From contig NC_070568.1 of NCBI RefSeq assembly GCF_026914185.1, forward strand, positions 1,302,001 to 1,366,000: a stretch of 64,000 bases of DNA, given 5' to 3'. Position numbers and translations under genes: made by a program. How positions within the stretch are numbered: the stretch's first letter is position 1; every line of letters begins with the position of its first letter. The stretch is from Puccinia triticina. Taxonomy: Eukaryota; Basidiomycota; Pucciniomycetes; Pucciniales; Pucciniaceae. The notes under the pieces are model-generated. The model was not told where the DNA came from. It saw only the letters and a program-made list of their open reading frames with translations, and ran no database searches. Below are positions 56,305 to 64,000 of this stretch, in pieces.

Positions 56305-59300
56305 TTAGTGATATAGACCCTGTACCATTCTGCCAAACTTATCATGTGCTTTCTTACCCAAGGCCTTTGTCAAGACATCTGCAATCTGAATTTTACCGGG
56401 AATCCACTCCAAACTCGTCTTCTGTTCAAAGAGAGCTTGGTTTGTCACATAGAAGTCGCGTTCTATGTGGTGAGTGCGCTTGTTTGACGCGTCCTCACAT
56501 CCGATTTTCACCGCAGATTGGTTGTCGCACAGTATCTTCACTTTGAAGTCAGCTCCAATGATGTCGTATAGCAAGTTCCGGATCCAGAGCACATGTCTTG
56601 TTGCATGACCCAATGCCATATATTCTGCTTGGCAAGTAGAGCTGGCCACCGTAACCAGTCTCCTTGACACCCACATGATAGGCGCACCATATAACCGCAT
56701 TAGGACGCCATAAGTTGATCTTGAGTCTGGACCGCCCCAGTTTGCATCAACAAAACATTCCACCGGTGAGCAGTCATCCTTTGTTGGTTTGATGTGTAGC
56801 GGGGTGTCTCTAGAATTTGATAGGTATCCCAGAAGATGTTTGAGTCCTTTCCAGTGTAATGACAACGGCCTGGACGAGAACCTTGCTAGATAGTTGACAC
56901 TATAAGCTATATCCGGACGGGTACCTACTGCTACATAGCTCAACCCTCCAAGGATTGATAGATATTTAGTACTATTTATCCCCTCGACGTTGTCTTCTGT
57001 GTTTGCTGCATAGCCCTTGGGCAGCGGATTCGAGTGCACTGTGTTACTGTCCCAGTGTTCCTTCAGGATTTTATCAATGAGCTTTGGTTGTGTCAGTTCA
57101 AAACCCTCCGGGGTCCGCTTGATCTTCACTCCAACCATACTTGTAAGTCCTTCTTCCCATTTTATTTCCAAAGATCCTTTGAGTTGTGTTTCCAGAAGTT
57201 TCAAAGCGGTATCGGAGGAGCCCGTTACAATTCCATCATCGACGTGGATCCAGATAATGGAACGATCTACCTTGTTGCTCAAGGTGTAAACACTTGAGTC
57301 GTAGTAGCTAGACACGTAGCCAAGGTCAGCCAGAGTCTTGCTCAGGTGCTTCCACCAACACCTAGCAGCTTGCTTTGTTCCATAAAGTGCGCCGCGTAGT
57401 AGACAGACTTCGCCCAAGTTGACATCAAGTCCTTCCGGCGCTTGCACCCAAACCTCCTTGTCGATTGGTGCGTTTAAGTACGCGGCAACAAAATCAAAGT
57501 TGTATACCGGCCAATTGTTCTTTGCGGCCAGGGTGAGTAGGACCCTCATTGAGGTGAAGGTAGCTGTCAGTGCAAATGTGTGAGCGAAATCCGTCCCTTC
57601 TTTTTGATTGTACCCTTTCGCCACATATCTTGCTTTGTATTTCACAGAACCGTCAAGATTTGTCTTCTTGGCAAAGACCCAACAAGCTCCGAGTTTTCTG
57701 CGATTGGCCTGTAGTTTTCGGACTGTCCATACATTCTTTTGACGGAGGTCGTCTAGCTCAGTGTTTATTGCAGCTTTCCAATGTACTGCATCTCTAGATT
57801 TCATGGCCGCACGGAAAGACATTGGGACGTCATCGGAGGTGTCCTTGCAGTCTCGTTGGCAGGCATCTACTGAAGCTTCCTGTTTGGCCACTTTGATTTC
57901 ATCCTTGAAGTCGTTCAGTTCTAGATGTCTAGCTTCCTTACGTCCAAGATCCTCCGCACTCTTGGATTCGCCATCAGATGGAGCTGGAGGTTTTGCGGTT
58001 GGCAAAGCGTTGCGCCCAAAATCTGCCCAAGCGGAAGAGACAAGCTTCTTTGATGCTGGTAACCAAAAAGTCCAACCTTTTGATTCCGGTAGATGACCAA
58101 TGACTAGACCCTCAGTGGCTCGATCGTCCAATTTCTTCCTCTTCTCCGGTGCCACAAGTACGTATGCACGAGAACCAAACACGCGAGTCCTGTCCAGTTG
58201 CGGTTTCTCGCCGAAGAAACATTCGTATGGTGTTTTGTCCTTAGTCACTCGGTTGGGGATCCTGTTAATAGTCCACGCCGCCCATATGAACACGTATCCC
58301 CAGAACTCCCGGCCTAGTTCGCTGTCGTACAGGACGCTTCTCCCCATGTCTGAGACTGTCCTATTGTATTGCTCTGCTGCCCCGTTTTGGAAATGATGGT
58401 ATGGAAGCGATCTCTTGGCTACTATTCCTTTGTCAGTGAGAAATTTTTCTAGAACTTTGGATACAAATTCTCCACCGTTGTCGGACCGTAGTATCTTGAG
58501 CTTAGCGTTAGCCTGCGTTTCCCATCTGGTGATAGTTTCCATCAGTACCGCCGCTGCTTCTGCTTTAGTTTTCAGTACTTTCACCTTGCTGTAGGAAGTA
58601 AAAACATCCCTTATTGTGAGTGCAAATCTACCGCCAGTCATTGTTGGCGTATCAAATGGGCCCATCAAATCTACGCAGACTACGGAGAGTTTTTCCAGAA
58701 TCCTCTTTGATGGCCCGAGAGCTGATGTCCTGGTTGCCTTGCATATTGCGCACACGGGGCATTTGATTGTGCCACTTGGCATTGACGCAGGTAAGCCATA
58801 TCCAAGTTGCAATTTGACTAACCTTCTTATCTTTTGTAAGCTAGCGTGACCAAAAAGACGGTGCCAGAATAGCAGCGTCTTCTCGTCTGCTGTCAGGTCT
58901 TCCCCAGTCCAGGTGAACTGGGTGTGCTCAATTACGTCGGGAGACTTGAAAACAGAGTTTGTTTCAATTGCATACTTGGAGGAGGGGGTACAACTAGCAT
59001 GAGATAGAGATGGAAAATAGGCCCTCTTTGGTCGGTGGAGTGGCCATGTATTCTTGATGGGGTCAAAAACACTGTGGAGTAGAGGGTGTCCGTCGCTAGA
59101 GAGTAAATCAATGGAGTCAAAATTACCATTGACTCTGAAGGTAGCTTTTGCTTGCTTGAAGGCCGCAACAGAAAGCAATGTTGATCTAGCTCGCTCACAG
59201 TAAAAAACCTTCTTAACAACGACTGTTGTTCCGTTCATCCCGGAGAATTTCAAAGTACCCGTGCCTGTGATGAAATCACAAGCGGTGTCAGTCGCAACTT

Positions 59301-60087
59301 TGACGGCAATGGGTTGATCTAGTTGTGTGAAATCAAACAGCGCATACCTGTCACCCGTAACATTGTCGGAGGCGCCTGTGTCCCATATCACATCTTGACC
59401 ATCATGTCCAAGAGACATTTCACGGAGATTGAAAAGGTGGCCGGAGGGTTCGATGGATAGGTTTTCACTTTCAAACACATACTCAACTTCCTTGTCATCT
59501 TCTGCAAACAGATTGGGGTTGATTTGGCGTGTCTCGACTGGTTTAGTCTTTTGTGGAGGGTCTGGAGGTTTGTGGTGTGAGAGGTGCGGTGGGCGATAAG
59601 GTCCCGATGTCTGGCTGGGTGGTTTAGGGATTGGCTGGGCTGGCTTGATGTATGGGATCTGGTCAAAGTTACAAGTCACGGAGCACGGTGGGAAGTTTGG
59701 TGTCAAAGTGGCTCTTGAGGTGGTTGGTCGTGGGGTCGGATTGTTCTTCCTGCTTGTTGGGCAATTAGTAGCCGAGTGACTGAGTTTCTGACAGATGTAA
59801 CATCGTAACGGCCGATTGATTGCCATTGCTGAGACATCGGAGGCCTCTTGAGCTACCGCCGTTGGTGACGGTTCGGACCTTGAAGCTTCTCCTGAAACAA
59901 TTCCTGAGACGGCACCTGAAACGCTAGAGTTTGTATGGCTAGCTAGTCTTGTGTCCACCGCGGCCGCTGAGATCCTCCCATTCTCCTCCGCCAATTGATC
60001 CTCGGTTCTAGCAGCGTCCCAGTAGCGTAGAACATCTATTGTCCCTGGTGCCTCTGAGTTGTGATTCTCCATGAACAAATCGATTTT
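56305..60087 (-). CDS. Copia pol polyprotein (zinc knuckle, protease, integrase, RT, RNase H)
   Basis: One uninterrupted frame of about 1,257 codons runs from just after the gag stop to 56305; the first ATG is at 60072. In order it has the zinc knuckle CYICQKLSHSATNC, protease WDTGASDNVTG, pre-integrase WHRLFGHASLQKI, and an integrase core with Asp in VCVDLMGPF, Asp in RSDNGGEF and Glu in NGAAEQYNRT. The reverse transcriptase has KARYVAKGYNQKEG, DFVAAYLNAPI and the catalytic IHVDDG (YVDD-type). RNase H has ECFVDANWGG, STCQAEYMAL and CDNQSAV. Catalytic residues look intact. The gag zinc knuckle lies on this side of the stop, so the frame is a continuation of gag. Confidence 0.93.
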   Translation of the reverse strand, partial: KIDLFMENHNSEAPGTIDVLRYWDAARTEDQLAEENGRISAAAVDTRLASHTNSSVSGAVSGIVSGEASRSEPSPTAVAQEASDVSAMAINRPLRCYICQKLSHSATNCPTSRKNNPTPRPTTSRATLTPNFPPCSVTCNFDQIPYIKPAQPIPKPPSQTSGPYRPPHLSHHKPPDPPQKTKPVETRQINPNLFAEDDKEVEYVFESENLSIEPSGHLFNLREMSLGHDGQDVIWDTGASDNVTGDRYALFDFTQLDQPIAVKVATDTACDFITGTGTLKFSGMNGTTVVVKKVFYCERARSTLLSVAAFKQAKATFRVNGNFDSIDLLSSDGHPLLHSVFDPIKNTWPLHRPKRAYFPSLSHASCTPSSKYAIETNSVFKSPDVIEHTQFTWTGEDLTADEKTLLFWHRLFGHASLQKIRRLVKLQLGYGLPASMPSGTIKCPVCAICKATRTSALGPSKRILEKLSVVCVDLMGPFDTPTMTGGRFALTIRDVFTSYSKVKVLKTKAEAAAVLMETITRWETQANAKLKILRSDNGGEFVSKVLEKFLTDKGIVAKRSLPYHHFQNGAAEQYNRTVSDMGRSVLYDSELGREFWGYVFIWAAWTINRIPNRVTKDKTPYECFFGEKPQLDRTRVFGSRAYVLVAPEKRKKLDDRATEGLVIGHLPESKGWTFWLPASKKLVSSAWADFGRNALPTAKPPAPSDGESKSAEDLGRKEARHLELNDFKDEIKVAKQEASVDACQRDCKDTSDDVPMSFRAAMKSRDAVHWKAAINTELDDLRQKNVWTVRKLQANRRKLGACWVFAKKTNLDGSVKYKARYVAKGYNQKEGTDFAHTFALTATFTSMRVLLTLAAKNNWPVYNFDFVAAYLNAPIDKEVWVQAPEGLDVNLGEVCLLRGALYGTKQAARCWWKHLSKTLADLGYVSSYYDSSVYTLSNKVDRSIIWIHVDDGIVTGSSDTALKLLETQLKGSLEIKWEEGLTSMVGVKIKRTPEGFELTQPKLIDKILKEHWDSNTVHSNPLPKGYAANTEDNVEGINSTKYLSILGGLSYVAVGTRPDIAYSVNYLARFSSRPLSLHWKGLKHLLGYLSNSRDTPLHIKPTKDDCSPVECFVDANWGGPDSRSTYGVLMRLYGAPIMWVSRRLVTVASSTCQAEYMALGHATRHVLWIRNLLYDIIGADFKVKILCDNQSAVKIGCEDASNKRTHHIERDFYVTNQALFEQKTSLEWIPGKIQIADVLTKALGKKAHDKFGRMVQGLYH

Positions 60088-61128
60088 TCAATCAAGCGCC
60101 GGTTGAAGGTGTCCACGAAGATTGCTTTGTAGGATAAAGCTCCTGATAGTGTCCCACGTGAGCTCGATCTCTTGCTCAACAAAAGTCCGGGCGCATTTGT
60201 CAAATTCAGCCAGGACTTCCGCGGCGCTCTCGTGGTTTGAAAGGGAAATGTTCTTCATTGTTTCCCAGGCCTGCAGTTGTCTGGCGCGGTTGACAATCTT
60301 GAACTTCGACACCAGGTGTGAGTAAACCTTGGCTGAGCTGTCAAAATCAAGTAGGTCGAAAGACAGTTTGCTCTGAACCAATGATTGGATGATCCCCATC
60401 GCGATTCTTTCGTGGTAGGGATTCACTTCCTCTCCCTCTTCTGGTGTGAAGAAGTAGGCGTTTCGAAACCGTTTGGCGGCCGTGGCGCTCAGGGCTTGCT
60501 CCCACCATCGGATGTTGGAGCCATCGGGTTTGAGGAAATCCTCTGTGGCGAAGTCCTTAATCGCGGCTGATACGATGGCTGAAATCTTAGAGTCTTCGTT
60601 GAGCTCCCATCGCGCCTGTACACAAGCGTCATCCGCGGCTTTACGGATCCGATCATCTGCTTGCCGAGCCTCATTGGCTTCCCGCTGGAGTCGCATCTCA
60701 TTGACGAGACCAGAGATGTCGAATTGACCCATGGGGGGTTCCGGCCTGGGCGTTCCCGCTGTCTCGGAGGATTGAGCCAAGGGGTTAAGAATGTGAGGGG
60801 CTGGTTCGGTGTGTCTCCAATTCGTTGCCGACGAGCCAATGTTGCGACCAGTCAGACGAGGCTGGAAGGTGGTCTCCTCTGGTAAATCATCCAAAAGCTG
60901 TCGCTCTTTGCCTTTGCCAATACCAAAAAAAGAAGAGGGGCCTGCGGTGGGCGGTGATTCTGTAGACGTCCTATTGAGTCGTTGTCTGAAGTAATCATTG
61001 TTCAAGAGTTGGGGTCCTAACACTGATTTCATGGTCGGTGTTGTCCGGTCCAGCGTTCGAAGCCCAGGTATGGGTTTGTTGGCAGGCCGGGGAATAAAAC
61101 GGCCGGATGGAGGTTTGTTGTCGGACAT
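60088..61128 (-). CDS. Copia gag (upstream part, ends at an in-frame UGA)
   Basis: The first ATG is at 61128 (MSDNKPPSGRFIPRPANKP). A Pro/Ser/Thr-rich N-terminal third precedes a helical capsid-like region: MRLQREANEARQADDRIRKA, then SLVQSKLSFDLLDFDSSAKV, LVSKFKIVNRARQLQAWETM and FDKCARTFVEQEIELTWDTI, the pattern of the UBN2-type gag domain. The frame stops at TGA 60090-60088 after LQPALD. The pol frame is the same frame, 15 bases from the stop to its first ATG, and holds the gag zinc knuckle. Either the UGA is read through or it is a nonsense change. Confidence 0.85.
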   Translation of the reverse strand: MSDNKPPSGRFIPRPANKPIPGLRTLDRTTPTMKSVLGPQLLNNDYFRQRLNRTSTESPPTAGPSSFFGIGKGKERQLLDDLPEETTFQPRLTGRNIGSSATNWRHTEPAPHILNPLAQSSETAGTPRPEPPMGQFDISGLVNEMRLQREANEARQADDRIRKAADDACVQARWELNEDSKISAIVSAAIKDFATEDFLKPDGSNIRWWEQALSATAAKRFRNAYFFTPEEGEEVNPYHERIAMGIIQSLVQSKLSFDLLDFDSSAKVYSHLVSKFKIVNRARQLQAWETMKNISLSNHESAAEVLAEFDKCARTFVEQEIELTWDTIRSFILQSNLRGHLQPALD

Positions 61129-61810
61129 AGGTGGGTACGGTTCGGAGAGAGAACAAGGGGAATTGGCGGGTAATATGGGCAAGAGATGGTGATGGAGAGA
61201 AGGAGAGAGAGAAGAGAAAAAAAAAAAGGAAAGTTGTCCACGGTCGGCGTAGGCGTTCCAAGGTCGAGCAGAATCAGACCCGAAATGTCAGACCGCCTCG
61301 CTATGATACCAACTCAGTTTATTATCTCGTCAGCGGCTTCGTAGCTATGGATGATCAGTCCAACGCAAATATCTGCGGGATATTCACCACGAGCTCGTTG
61401 AAAAGAGTAATAAACCAAGAAGATGCCCACAAGGGTATCTAGAACAAGACTGGGGTTTACAAGATTCAGCTCTTCCAAGGTCAAATTCGGTCGGATAATC
61501 AGGAGAGAGAGAGGAAGGAAAAGATTTTTTTTTTTTTTTATATTCGGAGGTGCAATGATAGAGAGAAGTTTGTTGATATTCTGATAGAGTGAAAACAGAG
61601 AAGTTTGTTGATATTTGGATGTGCGATGATAGAGTGAAAGCAGAGAAGTTTGTCGATAAGATGAGGATGCTCGCCGGCGGACTACGTGGCTTGTCTGATG
61701 TGACTACTAAGCTTGTCTCAATGAGACTACTGGAAAGATGAAACTCGTCCTGATGCCGGCTACGGTAGGTTAGGTAGTAAGAAAAGAAAATTCGAGCTAC
61801 TCTAGCGAGA

Positions 61811-61821
61811 GGCTCATAACC
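61811..61821 (-). other. Primer binding site, initiator-tRNA anticodon type
   Basis: Directly next to the 5' LTR the coding strand reads GGTTATGAGCC. Its complement, GGCTCATAACC, matches the anticodon stem-loop of eukaryotic initiator tRNA-Met (anticodon CAT), not its 3' end. Drosophila copia and yeast Ty5 are known to prime from such an internal tRNA fragment. Confidence 0.75.
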
Positions 61822-61944
61822 TGTTGTGCTGGTAGCTCTGAGGAATGGATGATTTCGATTACATAGTAGAGAAATCATATATGTACTACCTACAATATGT
61901 CTGTGACAGTTGTCGCAGTCGAGAACTACATATATGTCACAACA
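61822..61944 (-). repeat. 5' LTR of the copia element
   Basis: This 123-bp terminal repeat is near-identical to 56056-56178. It is followed by the target duplication GAAAT at 61945-61949. Confidence 0.95.
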
Positions 61945-61949
61945 GAAAT

Positions 61950-62776
61950 AGCAAGTAAGATATTAAGTTAAGTAAGACTTATGTTATGGGCGGTTTGAAG
62001 GACCTGCCCCTCTGTTTTACTACACAAGAATTCTGACAACAAAATTTATTTATTGTTTTGGCCAAACCTTGACAGAGAAAACTTTGTGCAGTAGTCTCTA
62101 TCAGACCTAGATTAGTGAAATGTGTACCACAAGACCCTTATATAATTTCTACAGCGGATGGTTCCAAGGAATCAGTGAAGTTCCAGGATGTTTAGGTATT
62201 TACGGGATTGTGATTCTCCTTCTTAGTTTGGAGGATATATACTTTTTTAAGATCAAAATGGTTGTGAGACTACTAGTTGATATCACAGGTGATGTATGTA
62301 CATGAAACTTTAAAGTGAGATGTGTGTTCTATTTACAATTGCCTGGGTGGCATGCTGAAACTGAGGAGGGAAACCATGCTCCTTATATAGTAAATGTGAG
62401 GTATTTTTGCTGGCAGGGAAGTCAGTTGAGGGAGTTATGCTGGTGTGACTTCTCCTGTGAGTGATTTTTGCTGCATGAAAGCTTCCATTGAGGGATTTTA
62501 GCTAGTGAGCCATGTGACAAATGTGTGATCCAACATGTGACTGATGATGTCATGTGACCATACAGGGGCACATGTGTGCACCAGTATAAAATACACCCTA
62601 ACTATGTACTTGTACCTGATTCTATACTACAGCAGTTTCAAAAAAGAATGGCAGTTGGGTCATGGATTTTCCCCACCCAGCCAAACCCTAATGTAAAGTT
62701 ATGGCCTGCCCACAACTTAGAACCAGCCTCCACCAACCTAATGCAGAGAATACCCAGAGACCAAACCACATGTTGT
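61950..62776. other. AT-rich intergenic DNA right of the copia element
   Basis: No gene is supported. Short phrases recur around 62410-62520 (GAGGGA-TTATGCTGGTGTGAC, GAGGGATTTTAGCTAGTGAG, ATGTGACAAATGTGTGAT). This looks like old repeat sequence. Confidence 0.4.
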
Positions 62777-63236
62777 GGTGGACAGATTGGTACATGCGTG
62801 GGGAGCAAGTTTTGTTGTGCATGGCGCACACTGGAGGACATCAAGACTCAAGACATCCAGCTCTCAAGTCCCCAGTCCTAAAGACTTTCTCAGGTTCAAC
62901 GGCGCGGTGTGGCACACATCCTCAAGGTGTTTCAGGCTCTCTTCTTTTCTCCCTCTTTCTTCTTGCTTCCTTTTCCTTTCATATTTGTGCTTCACATTTC
63001 TGTTCTGTTTAAACTCTGTTATTTTCTTTTTCTTGCATGCGCGTGTTGGACAGGTTTGGTTGAGGAGGGTTGGTTTTCTTTTATGATGGTTTCTTGTTTT
63101 CTTTTCTTTTTGTTTGGTTTCTGCTGTTCTGTTTGTTCTAGCGCGCGCATGCACGCTAGGTTGTGATGAGATGTCTGTGAGATGTCACAAACTCCAAGGT
63201 TTGAGTTCAGTTGTAACTCAGGCTTTGGAGCGGCAT
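62777..63236 (+). repeat. Dispersed repeat, copy B
   Basis: This is the second copy of the repeat at 55531-56007, in the same orientation. It starts GTGGACAGATTGGTACATGCG, and ends GCTAGGTTGTGATGAGATG, then GATGTCACAAAC and GTTTGAGTTCAG. On the minus strand both copies can encode a similar short peptide (HAQKNLDPT-VP-CPP and HAQQNLLPTHVPICPP), which may be a leftover of a coding region. Confidence 0.65.
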
Positions 63237-64000
63237 GGACCTACTCTGAACCATAATTTTCAGTTTCTCCATCAAATTCAAAGTTATTAATCTTGGCATT
63301 TGTCTACCTTTGATTGTGGCAATTAATAAGCTCATGATGTAACAAAGGCAGAGCCAGTCACCAGGGGAGACTTTGACGCACTCTCCAGAGAGTGCCAGAG
63401 TCTAATTTTATGTTGTGCTGGGTCTGATGTGAGTCAGATGTGGATTAGGAAATGATTGATAAATTCTTCAGAAGTCAATGGGAAGTGTGTCAGAATTGAT
63501 GCCAAATTGTCACAGGACCTTGTGCAATGTTGAATAGAACCATTCAATTTTCTCATGATAACTTAATTACAACCTGTAATGAAATCATAGTTAATCAATG
63601 CCCAATTATTACTCATTTATGGTGAATTTCTGCTGATCAATTTCTCTATGTCAAAGGGGTTTCACACAATGTAAATGTGACTTGCGGGGGCTTTCATGGC
63701 TTTCTGACCGGGTTTTACTTGTAATGGAGCTGTGAAAGGCCCCTCCAGTGATCTGTCACCCTAATGTACGCGCGTACACGAAGGTGACATTGGCAAAGTG
63801 GAAAAAAATCACATGCATGTGCATGGAGACATTGGAAAACAAAAAAACACAAAAACAACTCACAAGCTCATATATGTTAAGAAGCCAGGATGTCTAGCTG
63901 AAATCTGGGATCACAAACCTCCAAGCTTAACTTGACTCATATTTTCTCCCTACTTTCATCCTTTTTTGGCTCAATTCTAGATAATACTGGCCTTCTTTAG
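63237..64000. other. AT-rich end of the window, no supported gene
   Basis: I see no gene or recognisable element. A short palindrome, TGTACGCGCGTACA, lies at about 63764-63777. Confidence 0.4.

Larger units (their letters stand above)
56056..61944 (-). mobile_element. Ty1/copia LTR retrotransposon, complete, 5.9 kb
   Basis: Both LTRs (56056-56178 and 61822-61944) are 123 bp, start TGTTGTG and end CACAACA, and differ by one base that I can see (CAGTCAAG against CAGTCGAG). The element is flanked by the direct repeat GAAAT (56051-56055 and 61945-61949), a 5-bp target duplication. Coding runs on the minus strand: leader, gag, then pol in the order protease, integrase, reverse transcriptase, RNase H, which defines copia. 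A purine tract adjoins the 3' LTR and a primer site adjoins the 5' LTR. The near-identical LTRs and a pol frame free of stops indicate a young insertion. Confidence 0.95.

Noticed and set aside
58100..58849. Plus-strand frames inside the copia element
   Set aside because: They are antisense shadows of the pol frame.

Overview
The window looks like nuclear DNA of a basidiomycete fungus, most likely a rust fungus (Pucciniales). This is inferred from protein families and layout, not from a database search. Genes are split by many short introns (about 35-100 bp, with a few longer). Compact, GC-rich housekeeping genes sit between long AT-rich stretches full of decayed repeats. Small secreted proteins stand alone behind clear TATA boxes, and an intact Ty1/copia retrotransposon and a large minisatellite are present.

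Layout. 1386-5212 (-): Mediator subunit 16-like gene. 5213-10100: repeat-rich DNA with two foldback/MITE-like elements. 11410-12157 (-): thioredoxin. 13069-17051 (+): large aromatic-acid-exporter-like (FUSC/ArAE_2, BRE4-type) membrane protein. 17469-21171 (+): MYST histone acetyltransferase with a KAT6-type double PHD finger. 22091-24852 (-): long repetitive secreted protein. 25969-26843 (-): small secreted cysteine-containing protein, an effector candidate. 27497-28045: recent tandem duplication carrying a tRNA-Lys-like half. 28390-30723 (-): damaged dye-decolorizing peroxidase. 31631-32852 (-) and 33002-33933 (+): divergent pair of an EEF1AKMT4-like methyltransferase and MED10. 34935-36223 (+): unknown protein with a hydrophobic C-terminus. 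36224-41107: repeat relics, including a triplicated LINE RNase H fragment. 41108-42211 (-): unknown protein. 44388-44466 (+): tRNA-Glu(UUC) with a tiny intron. 45760-48123 (-) and 48358-52114 (+): divergent pair of SET5-like methyltransferase and MUS81 nuclease. 52922-54247: a 28-bp hairpin minisatellite of about 47 units. 56056-61944 (-): copia element with 123-bp LTRs and a perfect 5-bp target duplication. 61945-64000: AT-rich repeats.

The genes form no single pathway. A chromatin/transcription theme recurs (MED16, MED10, a MYST acetyltransferase, a SET5-like methyltransferase), together with DNA repair (MUS81), translation-factor methylation, redox proteins and two secreted proteins. The most unusual structures are the 28-bp hairpin array, the copia element whose gag and pol share one frame interrupted by a single UGA and whose primer site matches the initiator-tRNA anticodon arm, and the perfect 49-bp palindrome inside an intron. 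Exon joins were read by eye; several 5' ends remain unresolved and are flagged.
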